Shown here in pieces: positions 50,905-60,091 of a stretch of 64,000 nt of DNA. This DNA is from CAXBCP01 sp963974055. GTDB taxonomy: Bacteria; Pseudomonadota; Alphaproteobacteria; MPNO01; UBA830. Below the pieces are notes generated by a model. The model ran no database searches. It had not been told where the DNA came from and saw nothing but the letters and a program-made list of their open reading frames with translations. The position numbers and the translations under genes are program-made. The DNA lies in the NCBI GenBank assembly GCA_963974055.1, contig CAXBCP010000002.1:203210-267209 (forward strand). Direction: 5' to 3'. Position 1 is the stretch's first letter, and each line of letters starts with the position of its first letter.

Positions 50905-52317
50905 GTGACAAGCGCATTGTTCTGGCACAGATCGGTTTTCATGGCGCTGGCATCCGGTCTCGCGCTGAGCCCGCTTGCCTTCGGCGGGACCGCCGGCTGG
51001 TTCACGGCTTTCCTTGCCGTGGCGGCAGGCGGTCTGGCGCTGGCCTGGTCGGCAATCGCCTTCGCCGCACCGGACCTGCCGCGCAGCCGCCTAGGCCCGG
51101 TTCTTGTGCCCGCCTGTCTGACCGGCGCCGCGATCCTGTGGTGTTTCGTTCAGGCTTTCCTGCCGGTAGCCGAAAGCATCGCCCCCGCCCAATGGGGCGA
51201 TGCGGCACGTCTGCTCGGCCGGACCCTGCCCCCGATGCTGTCGCTCAACCCGGAAGCCTCCATCTCCGGTGCGATGCGGCTTGCCGCCTACGGTATCGTT
51301 TTCCTGCTGTGCTATCAGTTCGCGGCGGACGAAGCCTGCGCCAGGCGGCTGCTGGTTCTGGTAACGGCGGCCGGCACCGCCTACGCGGCCTACGGTATCT
51401 GGCTCGAACTGTCCGGAAGCGGCCTCGTGCTGTGGTTCGACCGGACCTTCGAGCCCGGCAATCTGTCGTCGACATTCCCCAACCGCAATGCTTTCGCGAG
51501 CTACGCGACACTCTGCCTGCTTGGCGGCTTTACGCTGCTCCACCGGCGCCGGGTCCGGCAGGGGGATCTTTCAAGCGGATGGCGGCGGGCGACCGTATCC
51601 GTCGTGCGCTACTACTTTCACCGCAACGGCTGGCTTTTCTATGCCGTGACGGTCCTGTTCGTCGCGATCCTGTGGACCCATTCCCGCGCCGGCCTGGCAA
51701 CGGCCATCGTCGCGTTCCTCGCATTCGCGGCCTGCGCGGCGGGCGGCGCCCGCTACCGGCGAATCGCCGCCGGCGGCAGCCTGGTCGTCGTCGCCGTCGC
51801 GGTGGCGATCTTTGCCGTGGCGGGCGGCGGCACCGTGGAACGCTTCGGCAAAATAGAGGCCGCGACGGCGGAACGGATCGAAATCTATCGCCTGACGATC
51901 GGCGCCATCGCCGACCGGCCCATTCTCGGCACCGGTCTCGGCACGTTTTCCGACGTCTTCCCGGCCTACCGCAGCGCCGCGCTGCGCCCGCAGATCGACT
52001 TCGCGCATAACAGCTATCTGGAAAACGCGCTCGAAATGGGTATCCCGCCGGCGCTTCTGTTTTACGGCGGGCTGGCGGCGCTGTTCGTTGTGTTTCTGCG
52101 CGCCTTGTTCCGCCACCGCGGCGCCCATTCCTATCCCGCGCTCGGGATCGCGGCGCTGGCCGCGGCGGGCTTCCATGCCCTGTTCGACTATGCCGTGCAG
52201 TTCCCGGCCGTGGCGATAACGCTTGCGGCACTCCTCGGGATCGCGGCCGCACAATCGGTGCCGGCACGGCAGCCGGACGGAGCCGAAGCGGCGCCCGCCG
52301 ACCGCAGGGACGCCTGA
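50905..52317 (+). CDS. O-antigen ligase family (WaaL/Wzy-type) membrane protein
   Basis: A 470-residue integral membrane protein with about 12 helices. The O-antigen ligase domain is visible: FNRNAFASYATLCLLGGF-like region (SSTFPNRNAFASYATLCL), HSRAGLATAIVAFLAF with the conserved arginine, and RPILGTGLGTFSDVFPAYRS with FAHNSYLENALEMG. It probably ligates or polymerises the finished glycan. The start is GTG at 50905; the ATG at 50941 is an alternative. After the stop, 287 bases without a recognisable gene separate it from the convergent Wzc-like gene. Confidence 0.87.
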   Translation: MTSALFWHRSVFMALASGLALSPLAFGGTAGWFTAFLAVAAGGLALAWSAIAFAAPDLPRSRLGPVLVPACLTGAAILWCFVQAFLPVAESIAPAQWGDAARLLGRTLPPMLSLNPEASISGAMRLAAYGIVFLLCYQFAADEACARRLLVLVTAAGTAYAAYGIWLELSGSGLVLWFDRTFEPGNLSSTFPNRNAFASYATLCLLGGFTLLHRRRVRQGDLSSGWRRATVSVVRYYFHRNGWLFYAVTVLFVAILWTHSRAGLATAIVAFLAFAACAAGGARYRRIAAGGSLVVVAVAVAIFAVAGGGTVERFGKIEAATAERIEIYRLTIGAIADRPILGTGLGTFSDVFPAYRSAALRPQIDFAHNSYLENALEMGIPPALLFYGGLAALFVVFLRALFRHRGAHSYPALGIAALAAAGFHALFDYAVQFPAVAITLAALLGIAAAQSVPARQPDGAEAAPADRRDA

Positions 52318-52604
52318 GAACAGCCGCTCCCCCGCTGCCAGCCACGGCTGCCTGAACCCGCCGCGCATCATTCGGCGCGCGCGGCAGACGGCAAAACCCT
52401 GCCCGGCACTTCAGCCCCTACAGGCAACCGGAAGGTATCGGGCCGCGCGCCGTTTCGCCGTCGGATCCTGCAGGACGATTATACCCGGCGGTCATCGCGT
52501 CAGGCTATGTAGGTGCAAATGCTTTTGCTGTCGGCGCCGGCGGCGGGCAGCACCGGAATGCGCAGATCGGCAGATAGCGGATGTGTAGAAAGCGGGAGGC
52601 GGCG

Positions 52605-54821
52605 TCAGCCGACGGTTTCGCGGTATCCGTAGCTGCCGGTTTTCCGGACATTCACCTGCTGCAGGACAACCCCGGCAATGCGGGCGCCGGCCGTCGTCAG
52701 CTGCTTCATCGCTTCGAAGGCGGCATGCTGCTTGGTCGATTCCCAGCGGACGACGAAGATCGTCGTATCGGCGTAATGCGCGAGCACGCGGGCATCCGAC
52801 ACCGCGTCGAGAGCGGGCGAATCGATGATAATCATCTCGTAGGACGTGCGCAGTTTCGCGAGCAGGTCGCGCATATGCGTCGAATTCAGCAGTTCCGGCG
52901 GATTCTGTGTGCCGATATTGGCCGGCAGCACGTGCAGCCCGCTCTTGTCGTCGGTCAGGATCACTTCGTCGAGGCTGGCTTCGCCGGAGAACAGGTGCAT
53001 CAGTCCTTTGTCCGGGTTCATGCCCATCCGCGGCGACACGGAGGGCTTGCGCAGATCGCCGTCGATAAGGAGCACGCGTCCTTCGGTCGACGCCAGGGCC
53101 GACAGGCGGGCGAGCGAGATCGCCAGACTGGTCTTGCCGTCGCCCGGCTCGGACGATGCGATCAGAACCACCTTGGGCGGCGCATCGGCGCTGGCGACCA
53201 GCAGCGACGTCCGCAGCGACCGGATTGCTTCGACATAGCCGGAATGGGCATCGGTGAAAACGATATCGTGCACGTTGTTGCGCCGGCGTTCCGAACCGCG
53301 GATACGCGGCACGAGCCCCAGGGTGGGTTCGCGCAGAATGCGTTCGACCTGGGTTACGGAGCGGAACCCGCCGTCGAGGCGTTCCACGACCAGGACAAGG
53401 CCGAGGGCGAGGCCGACCGACACGAAAAACCCGAACGAGACGATAAGCGGCTTGCGGGGCGCGGACGGATGGGTCGGCGCCTTTGCCTGGGCGATCATTT
53501 CGACCGGGTCATCCATCAGCGACGATACCTGTTCGGCTTCCTTCGAGCGCGTGACGAACACTTCATAGAGCTTGCGGTTGGTAAGCGCCTCGCGCTTCAT
53601 CTGCAGGAACTGCACACGGTCTTCGTTGGTCGCCGCCCGTTCGATGTCCACGGTCTGCATCTGGTCGCGGATCGACCGGACCGCAGCCTCCGCGACGCGG
53701 ACCTCGTTGGCGAGCGCGGCGATGATCCGTTTATGTTCGGCCTTGATCTGGTTGCGCGTATTCTCGATCTCGGCGCGCAGATTGATCATGGTGGGGTGTT
53801 TTGCACCGAACCGCGTATCGAGCTCGGCGGCCCGGCGGACAAGCGTGTCCTCCTGGGCGGTCAGGCGCTGGATCGCGCGGGAGTTCTGTACCTCGGTCGT
53901 CGATCCGATACCCGTGCCGGACGCTTCGATCCGGCGCAGCTGACGCAGCCGGACCCGTTTTTCGGCAAGTTCCGACTGGGCGGCGCCGAGACGGCGGCCG
54001 AGTTCGATCACCCGGCGGTCGATGGTGGGCGAGGCGCCGTTGTCGTCGAGACGGCGGGACGCCAGGAATTCAGCGACTTTCCGCTCGGATTCACGCAGTT
54101 GCGCTTCCAGTTCCGCGATCCGCGAATCCAGCCACAGCCGGGTGCCCGCTGCCCCCTTGGCGGCACGGCTCAGCCGGTCGTCGCTGTAAATATCGACGAA
54201 ACGGTTTGCCAGAAGCGCCGACTTTGCCGCATTGTTGGTTTCGAACTGAATGGCCACGACATTCGCAAGCCCCGGCGGACGTATAACCATCCGGCCGCGC
54301 ACGCTGTCGACGATGCGCTTGGTTTCGCGCTGCCGGCGTTCTTTTTCGCTCAGGTCGGCGGACAGCGGCGACAATGTCCCGATCAGCCATTTTACGGGCG
54401 CGAAATCGCGCAGCGATGCAAACATGCCCGGCTGAAGCGCCGGATTGAATTCGATATCGTCGGCAAGATTCAGTGTCGTGATTACCTTCTCGAGAAGGCG
54501 GTCCGACCGCATCACCTCGATCTCGCTGTAAATGGACACCCGGCCACCCGCGCCACCGGACAAAAGCGCCCGGGCGGCGCTGGCGCCGCCGGCAGCGCTG
54601 TCGGCTGTGGCTTCCGGGTTGATCAGAATACGTGCGGTCGCGGTATATCGCGGCGGCAACTGGTAGGCTGTAATTGCCGCGAGGCCGGTAACCAGAACAA
54701 CGATCGTCAGCATCAGGAATTTGTGGCGCCAGAATGCCCGCAGCGTTTCCGCAACGGGCGGCGCGTCAGAAACCCTGGGGCCGCTGAAGTCGATGGTGTT
54801 CGCTTTTGCCGTTCCATCCAT
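52605..54821 (-). CDS. wzc: Wzc-like polysaccharide co-polymerase/tyrosine kinase
   Basis: A large inner-membrane protein that controls polymer length and export. It has an N-terminal Wzz domain with first helix (FLMLTIVVLVTGLAAITAYQ), a long periplasmic coiled coil, a second helix (LIVSFGFFVSVGLALGLVLV), and a BY-kinase domain with Walker A SSEPGDGKTS, Walker B VLLIDGDLRKP and MIIIDSPALD. The C-terminal tail has only two tyrosines (SYGYRETVG), fewer than in E. coli Wzc. The start is uncertain: 54821 (MDGTAKANTIDF) or 54893. Confidence 0.9.
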   Translation of the reverse strand: MDGTAKANTIDFSGPRVSDAPPVAETLRAFWRHKFLMLTIVVLVTGLAAITAYQLPPRYTATARILINPEATADSAAGGASAARALLSGGAGGRVSIYSEIEVMRSDRLLEKVITTLNLADDIEFNPALQPGMFASLRDFAPVKWLIGTLSPLSADLSEKERRQRETKRIVDSVRGRMVIRPPGLANVVAIQFETNNAAKSALLANRFVDIYSDDRLSRAAKGAAGTRLWLDSRIAELEAQLRESERKVAEFLASRRLDDNGASPTIDRRVIELGRRLGAAQSELAEKRVRLRQLRRIEASGTGIGSTTEVQNSRAIQRLTAQEDTLVRRAAELDTRFGAKHPTMINLRAEIENTRNQIKAEHKRIIAALANEVRVAEAAVRSIRDQMQTVDIERAATNEDRVQFLQMKREALTNRKLYEVFVTRSKEAEQVSSLMDDPVEMIAQAKAPTHPSAPRKPLIVSFGFFVSVGLALGLVLVVERLDGGFRSVTQVERILREPTLGLVPRIRGSERRRNNVHDIVFTDAHSGYVEAIRSLRTSLLVASADAPPKVVLIASSEPGDGKTSLAISLARLSALASTEGRVLLIDGDLRKPSVSPRMGMNPDKGLMHLFSGEASLDEVILTDDKSGLHVLPANIGTQNPPELLNSTHMRDLLAKLRTSYEMIIIDSPALDAVSDARVLAHYADTTIFVVRWESTKQHAAFEAMKQLTTAGARIAGVVLQQVNVRKTGSYGYRETVG

Positions 54822-54957
54822 GAGGATTGGCGCCCATTTCGTTGCATACAATGAGGTGTGACGTTGTTTTCGCGCGTTAACCTCAACGATCATGATTACC
54901 AAATATCGTTAAGATATCGTTGATGCGCGCCGATGCCCGCAAATCCGCGCCGGAGTG

Positions 54958-57048
54958 TCAGGCGATACCCAGCGTTTGCCCGTAACCCGTTAATCCTTCG
55001 GCGTTAGACCGGTGCTGAGACGGGACGTAGGAATTAACCAGTGCGCCGTCCTTGTTGGCCGTCGGCGTATATTCGGGGACGATCGTCCGGATTAGTTTCA
55101 GGGCGTCGTCTATCGCCGCCGCAGATGCGGTACCGACCAGCTTGTCGATCAGCCGCTCCAGCATCGCGAAATCCGCCGTGCGCGGAGATGCGAGAAGAAT
55201 GCCGTCCAGCCCGGTCGACCGGAGCTCTTCCGATTCGTGCAGCGGTTCCTCGTAGAGTTTTTCGCCCGGACGAAGACCGCTATAGACGATCTCTATATCC
55301 TCGCCCGGCCGCAGCCCGGCGAGCCGGATCATCTGGCGCGCGAGATCCTGGATGCGGACTGCCGAGCCCATTTCCAGCGTGAAGATGCCGCCGCGGTCGT
55401 CCGGCGTGCCGGAGCCAAGGGCCGACGCCTGGAGCACCAGGGCGACCGCTTCGCGGGTCGTCATGAAATACCGCGTGACCGACGGGTGCGTAACCGTCAG
55501 CGGCCCGCCCTGGGCCAGCTGTTTCTGGAATAGCGGCACGACCGACCCGGTGGAGCCGAGCACGTTGCCGAACCGAACGGTCAGGAAACGGGTGCCGCCG
55601 TCGGCGCGCGTATCGACGTCGAGCGCCTGGCAGTAACATTCCGCGATCCGTTTGGTCGCGCCCATCACACTGGTCGGATTGACCGCCTTGTCGGTGGAAA
55701 TCAGCACCATGGCACGGACGGCCATGGCGCGCGCCGCGTCGGCGACATTCCGCGTCCCGTGAACGTTGGTCAGCACGCCCTCGGACGGGTGCATCTCGAC
55801 CATCGGCACGTGTTTCATGGCCGCCGCGTGGAACACCAGCGCCGGACGATAGGTATCGAATATATCGAAGACACGCGCCCGGTCGCGCACGTCCGCCATC
55901 ATCACGTTACGCTCGACGTCGGGAAATTTTTCGCCGACTTCCATGTCGATCCCATAGAGGTGGAATTCGGAATTATCGACCAGGATGATTTCCTCCGGGG
56001 AGAACGCGCATATCTGGCGCACCAGTTCGCTGCCGATCGTCCCGCCCGCACCGGTCACCAGGACACGCGCCCCGTGGCACATGTCCCGCATGCTTCTTCG
56101 GTCCAGAAGGGTCTGCGGCCGGCCGAGAAGGTCTTCGATGGCGATCGGCTTGATTTCTATGCGGCGGTCCAGGTCGGCCCGCAATTCGGTCACGCGCGGA
56201 ATCCGGCTGAGGGTCAGACCGATATTTTCAGCGTCGTCCAGCATCGCCTGCAATCCCGCCGGCGACAGGTTTTCCTCCGTGATCACCAGACGCTGGGGGC
56301 GCATGCCCTTGCGATCCAGCCGGGCGACGGTCGCCTCGAGATCGTTGAGCGACCCCAGCACTTCGACGCCGTGAATCCGGCGGCGCAGGTTCAGGCCCAT
56401 TTCATCCACGATTCCGACCACCCGGAACCGCGCCGCGGGGTCGCGGTTCAGGGCGCGGATAAACAGTTCGGTGCCGTCGCCGGCGCCGACGAGAAGCAGC
56501 TTCACGCGGTCGTCCTGCTTGACGCGCCTGTTCGGAAGGTTCGGAACGGCGGCGAGGCGGGTCGCCATGCGCGGGCCGCTCATCAGCATGACCATCAGCA
56601 GCCAGGCATTGATATAGGTGCCCCATTCGGCGGCCGAGAACGGCCCGACGATCCGGTCGGCGGCGACGTAAGCCAGTGCGACCACGGTCGATACCGCCAC
56701 GATCAACAGCAGGTCGGACAGCGACGAATACCGCCACAGGCTGCGATAGGGCCGGAACGCCAGAAAGGCGATAACGGCGATACCGGTGAAAACGATAATA
56801 TCGGTCTGGATCAGGCGCCAGGCGCCGGGCGCCGTCAGGTTTCCCGGAACGATAACGAAGGCGATAAATATCGCGATCGCCGCCATGCAGATATCGTGCA
56901 GAAAGGCGAAATGGGAAAAGCCCGGCCCGTTGCGGCGCAGGTCGCGTACGTCTTCGAGGAACCGGCCCAGCGCGAAAATTTCGCGAAAGTCGTTCTCGTT
57001 CGATTCAATGTCCGCGGTCAGCTGATGGTCGTCCGGATGATGCTTCAC
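54958..57048 (-). CDS. CapD/FlaA1-type nucleotide-sugar dehydratase, membrane-bound
   Basis: A 696-residue protein with about four N-terminal helices (residues 45-170), a Rossmann-like CoA-binding domain (LLLVGAGDGTELFIRAL) and a catalytic SDR domain with VLVTGAGGTIGSELVRQI and STDKAVNPTSVMGATKRIAE, again with Met in place of Tyr of YxxxK. This is the long form of UDP-GlcNAc 4,6-dehydratase (PglF/WbpM type), giving UDP-4-keto-6-deoxy sugars. It has its own sigma-54 promoter. It stands upstream of wzc on the same strand. Confidence 0.92.
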   Translation of the reverse strand: MKHHPDDHQLTADIESNENDFREIFALGRFLEDVRDLRRNGPGFSHFAFLHDICMAAIAIFIAFVIVPGNLTAPGAWRLIQTDIIVFTGIAVIAFLAFRPYRSLWRYSSLSDLLLIVAVSTVVALAYVAADRIVGPFSAAEWGTYINAWLLMVMLMSGPRMATRLAAVPNLPNRRVKQDDRVKLLLVGAGDGTELFIRALNRDPAARFRVVGIVDEMGLNLRRRIHGVEVLGSLNDLEATVARLDRKGMRPQRLVITEENLSPAGLQAMLDDAENIGLTLSRIPRVTELRADLDRRIEIKPIAIEDLLGRPQTLLDRRSMRDMCHGARVLVTGAGGTIGSELVRQICAFSPEEIILVDNSEFHLYGIDMEVGEKFPDVERNVMMADVRDRARVFDIFDTYRPALVFHAAAMKHVPMVEMHPSEGVLTNVHGTRNVADAARAMAVRAMVLISTDKAVNPTSVMGATKRIAECYCQALDVDTRADGGTRFLTVRFGNVLGSTGSVVPLFQKQLAQGGPLTVTHPSVTRYFMTTREAVALVLQASALGSGTPDDRGGIFTLEMGSAVRIQDLARQMIRLAGLRPGEDIEIVYSGLRPGEKLYEEPLHESEELRSTGLDGILLASPRTADFAMLERLIDKLVGTASAAAIDDALKLIRTIVPEYTPTANKDGALVNSYVPSQHRSNAEGLTGYGQTLGIA

Positions 57049-57098
57049 GTTTCCCCCAGTTCTGTAGTCGCGCCGATGTGTCGTGGCTCTTCAGGGGG

Positions 57099-57115
57099 AG
57101 CAATTTCGGGGCCAG
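57099..57115 (-). promoter_or_regulatory. Sigma-54 promoter of the CapD-type gene
   Basis: On the minus strand CTGGCCCCGAAATTGCT has GG and GC ten bases apart and fits YTGGCACG-N4-TTGCW. Its first seven bases (CTGGCCC) equal those of the sigma-54 promoter at 47892. Transcription would start near 57089, about 40 bases before the ATG at 57048. Confidence 0.75.
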
Positions 57116-57122
57116 CCGGGTT

Positions 57123-57158
57123 AACAAAATCAACCTGTTGAAATATATGGGTTTTGTT
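57123..57158. promoter_or_regulatory. Possible activator site upstream of the CapD sigma-54 promoter
   Basis: AACAAAA at 57123 and TTTTGTT at 57152 form a 7-bp inverted repeat around an AT-rich centre that also holds the small palindrome CAAC-CT-GTTG (57131-57140). It lies directly upstream (in the minus-strand sense) of the -24 element. Binding by a sigma-54 activator is inference. Confidence 0.35.
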
Positions 57159-57322
57159 GCGAAACACCTCCTGACTGGCAGGATCGCGCACAAACCGCCG
57201 GGACCGGACTTTCCCCAAAAGAGGCAATTTTTGCCGCCTGCGGGAGGTTGCGCCCGTCAGCGGCGGGGATATCATGGGGAAATCGCGGCCGGGCTGACAT
57301 CGGACCGCCAAGGGAGAGACTG

Positions 57323-58180
57323 ATGATAGAACTCGTCGATCTGCGCTATGTTCACCTGGGAGCATCGAGCGCGGCCAACGCATCGCAATGGGCGCAGGAA
57401 ATATACGGCCTCGAGGAGGTCGCCCGCGAAAACGGCCGGATTTACCTGCGCGGCGACGACCGCGACCACAATATCTGTTATTTCGACGGCGATCCGAAAG
57501 ACAACACCGTCGGGGTGGAAGTCGCCGATTACGACGCCCTCGACCGCGCCGCCGCCCATCTCGAGGCGAACGGCGTCGACGTCACCTGGGGCGATGCCGA
57601 AGGCGCCGCGATTCGCCGCTGCATGAAATACCTGACCTTCAGGGACCCGACCGGCAACAAGTTCGATCTCGTCGTGCGGCCCTTCGCCAGCGGCCGGCGC
57701 TATTTCCCGAGCCGCGATGCCGGCGTCCACTGGTTCAACCATATCGGCCTGAAGACGACGGACGCGCCGCGCGACGAAAAATTCTGGTGCACGCTGTTCA
57801 ATTTCACCGCCAATGACTGGATCGGCGACGCGCCGCTGATGTCGTTCGACAGGGTGCATCACCGCTTCGCGCTGTTCCCGACCACGGAGGCCGGCGTCCA
57901 GCACATCAATTTCCAGGTCCGCGAGACCGACGACCTGATGCGGTCGTCCTATTTCTTCGAGGAACGCCAGATCCGGGTGGTTTTCGGTCCCGGCCGCCAC
58001 GCCACTTCCGGCGCGCGCTTCCTGTATTTCGAAGGGCCCGACGGCATGGTTTACGAATATTCCTGCGGCGTGCGCATGATCGAGCCGGAAGAGGAATGGA
58101 AACCGCGCCAGTTCCCGTTCACGCCGGAATCTTTCTGCGTCTGGGGTTCCAAGCCCGACATTCCCGAATTCCGGGACTGA
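57323..58180 (+). CDS. VOC family type I extradiol dioxygenase-like protein
   Basis: A 285-residue protein with two VOC modules. The three metal ligands expected for BphC-type extradiol dioxygenases are in place: His140 (WFNHIGLK), His194 (VQHINFQV) and Glu245 (MVYEYSCG). These enzymes use Fe(II) and oxygen to open catechol-type rings. GGGAGAG precedes the ATG. It is the first gene of the right-hand operon, with a class II aldolase-like gene next, an arrangement seen in aromatic breakdown. The aromatic substrate is unknown. Confidence 0.82.
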   Translation: MIELVDLRYVHLGASSAANASQWAQEIYGLEEVARENGRIYLRGDDRDHNICYFDGDPKDNTVGVEVADYDALDRAAAHLEANGVDVTWGDAEGAAIRRCMKYLTFRDPTGNKFDLVVRPFASGRRYFPSRDAGVHWFNHIGLKTTDAPRDEKFWCTLFNFTANDWIGDAPLMSFDRVHHRFALFPTTEAGVQHINFQVRETDDLMRSSYFFEERQIRVVFGPGRHATSGARFLYFEGPDGMVYEYSCGVRMIEPEEEWKPRQFPFTPESFCVWGSKPDIPEFRD

Positions 58181-58184
58181 CCGG

Positions 58185-58889
58185 ATGAGCGAAACGGAAT
58201 TCGGGTCGCTGGGCGAACCCCTCGACCGCACGCAGGTCCGCGTACGCATGGCCGCCCGCGCGCTCGGGCGCAACGACCTCGGACACGCCTTCGGCCATGT
58301 CAGCGCGCGGCTGGATGCGGACAGTTTCCTGGTCTGCGCACCGAAGCCGATGGGGCTGATCCGGCCGGACGATGCCGGCACGGTGGTGCCAGTCGACGGG
58401 CCGCTGCCCGACGGCGTGCTGGGCGAAGTGCGCTGTCACCAGCAGATCTACAAGCGCCGCCCCGACGTGAACGGCATCGCCCGCACGTTCCTGCGCGACG
58501 TGATGACCCTGTCGACCTTTCAGCGCACGCCGAAACCGCGGATCGGGTTCGCGACCTATTTCGCCCCCTGCCCGCCGCTGTGGGACGATCCGCTTCTGCT
58601 GCGCGACGACGCCGCCGCCGAAAGGTTCGCCGAAACGCTGGGCGATGCCCGCGCCATCGTGATGCGGGGCAATGGCTGCGTGCTGACCGGCCAGACGGTC
58701 GAAGAAGCCATCGTGATGGCGTTCTTTCTCGAAGAAGCCGCAAAAACCGAACTCGCCGTCATGGCAAGCGGACAGGAATCCGCGTCCGTCGTCTATTCGG
58801 ACGAACAGGTCCGGGCGCGGGCAGTGTCGTCCGGGCGCATTTTCGAGCGCATGTGGGACTACCTCACCGACGGCGACATCGAAGCCTGA
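58185..58889 (+). CDS. Class II aldolase/adducin-like protein with altered active site
   Basis: A 234-residue protein of the class II aldolase/adducin fold: RAALGRNDLGHAFGHVSARL-like start, then EVRCHQQIYKRRPDVNGIAR and MRGNGCVLTGQTVEEAIVMA. The usual metal site needs an HxH after the Arg-Pro-Asp-Val region and a His in the later RxHG segment. Here these positions read IARTFLRD and RGNG, so the zinc ligands are missing. It may be a decarboxylase-like or non-catalytic relative. It starts five bases after the dioxygenase gene. Confidence 0.75.
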   Translation: MSETEFGSLGEPLDRTQVRVRMAARALGRNDLGHAFGHVSARLDADSFLVCAPKPMGLIRPDDAGTVVPVDGPLPDGVLGEVRCHQQIYKRRPDVNGIARTFLRDVMTLSTFQRTPKPRIGFATYFAPCPPLWDDPLLLRDDAAAERFAETLGDARAIVMRGNGCVLTGQTVEEAIVMAFFLEEAAKTELAVMASGQESASVVYSDEQVRARAVSSGRIFERMWDYLTDGDIEA

Positions 58890-59044
58890 TTTCCGCCGCG
58901 GCGGACAAAACCGCCGTGACGGGGTTTTCCGCACCCCTTGCACAGCCATACGCATCGCGGGATAGTGTGCATAATAAAATGAACAAATTTGCGTCAACTG
59001 GAAACGGAGTCCGGCCTGAACGGGCGCCTCAATGGGAGAAAACA

Positions 59045-60007
59045 ATGAACAAGTTTGCAAAAATAGCAATTACGACCCTGCCGATTGCGTTAATCGCGGG
59101 CAGCGCCAGCGGCGAATCCTTCGTCCGCATGCTCGCCGGCCCGGCCGGCGGCGCCTGGTACCCGTTCGGCGCAAAGATCATGGAGGTGGCGCAGAAGGAC
59201 GTAAAAGGCATTCGCACGTCTAACGGCCCCGGCGGGGGCGTCGGCAATGTCCGCAATGTCGACAAGGGCGCGGCAGAGCTCGGCTGGACCTTCGGCTTCA
59301 CGGCCTATGAAGGCTTTGCCGGCACGGGAAAGTTCAAGAAAAAACACGAGAACATCCGCTATTTCGCGACACTTTATCCCGGCATCCTGCAGACCGCCGT
59401 TCCGAAAACTTCCTCGGTCAAATCCTACGGCGACCTGAAGGGCAAGAATTTCAGCCCGGGCAAGACAGTGTTTTCCGGCAACGTGACGGTCGAGCGGCTC
59501 GTCAATCTGTATGGCATTTCCTATAACGACATCAAGTCGGCTGGCGGGACCATTCACAGGGTCGGCTTCAAGGACTCTGTCGCCCTGATGAAGGACGGCC
59601 ATGTTGAAGTCTTCACGGCGCTGACCAACGTTCCCAACGCCTCGTTCATTGCACTGGACTTCCAGCCCGGCATCCGCTTTCTGCCGGTCGAGCCTCCCAT
59701 GATGAAAAAATTCGTCACGCAGAATCCCGGGTTCTTCGCGACCACGATCCCGGGCGGCGCATACAAGGGCGTGCCGAACGATACTCCGACACTTGCGACC
59801 GCAACCGTACTGATTGCGAGCAAGACCCTCGACAACGAGACCGCCTACAAGCTGGCGGCATCGCTGTGGAACAATCACGCCGAGTTCGTCAAGGTCAACA
59901 AGACCTGGAACAACGTGAAACTCGAAGACGCGCTTCTCGGCGCTGCGATTCCGGTCCATGACGGCGCGATGAAGTTTTACGCCGAAAAGGGTGTGAAGAA
60001 GAAATAG
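59045..60007 (+). CDS. TAXI-family TRAP transporter substrate-binding protein
   Basis: A 320-residue periplasmic protein with a signal peptide (MNKFAKIAITTLPIALIAGSASG cut into pieces: basic start, hydrophobic core, cleavage near ASG-ES). The mature part begins FVRMLAGPAGGAWYPFGAKI, with SNGPGGGVGNVRNVDKGAAE and GFFATTIPGGAYKG, typical of the TAXI subfamily. It would catch an organic acid and hand it to the fused permease downstream. Good GGGAGA ribosome-binding site. The ligand is unknown; neighbours suggest an aromatic or sulfated compound. Confidence 0.9.
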   Translation: MNKFAKIAITTLPIALIAGSASGESFVRMLAGPAGGAWYPFGAKIMEVAQKDVKGIRTSNGPGGGVGNVRNVDKGAAELGWTFGFTAYEGFAGTGKFKKKHENIRYFATLYPGILQTAVPKTSSVKSYGDLKGKNFSPGKTVFSGNVTVERLVNLYGISYNDIKSAGGTIHRVGFKDSVALMKDGHVEVFTALTNVPNASFIALDFQPGIRFLPVEPPMMKKFVTQNPGFFATTIPGGAYKGVPNDTPTLATATVLIASKTLDNETAYKLAASLWNNHAEFVKVNKTWNNVKLEDALLGAAIPVHDGAMKFYAEKGVKKK

Positions 60008-60045
60008 GCGACCGGTTGCGCCTTTACACGCGTTTACCCCTCATC

Positions 60046-60091
60046 ACCGCCCCTCCGTATCCCGGGGGGGCGGTCTGACCCGGACCGCCCC
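60046..60091 (+). promoter_or_regulatory. Two mutually exclusive hairpins before the TRAP permease start
   Basis: Hairpin 1 pairs ACCGCCCCTCC (60046-60056) with GGGGGGGCGGT (60064-60074), one pair being G-U. Hairpin 2 pairs GGGGCGGTC (60067-60075) with GACCGCCCC (60083-60091), a perfect 9-bp stem ending at the base before the ATG. The two share 60067-60074, so only one can form. Hairpin 2 covers the only GGA near the start, so the pair could set permease translation. Confidence 0.5.

Noticed and set aside
52318..52604. A possible small gene in the 287-base gap between the ligase-like and wzc genes
   Set aside because: No frame with a ribosome-binding site or protein-like composition was seen on either strand.
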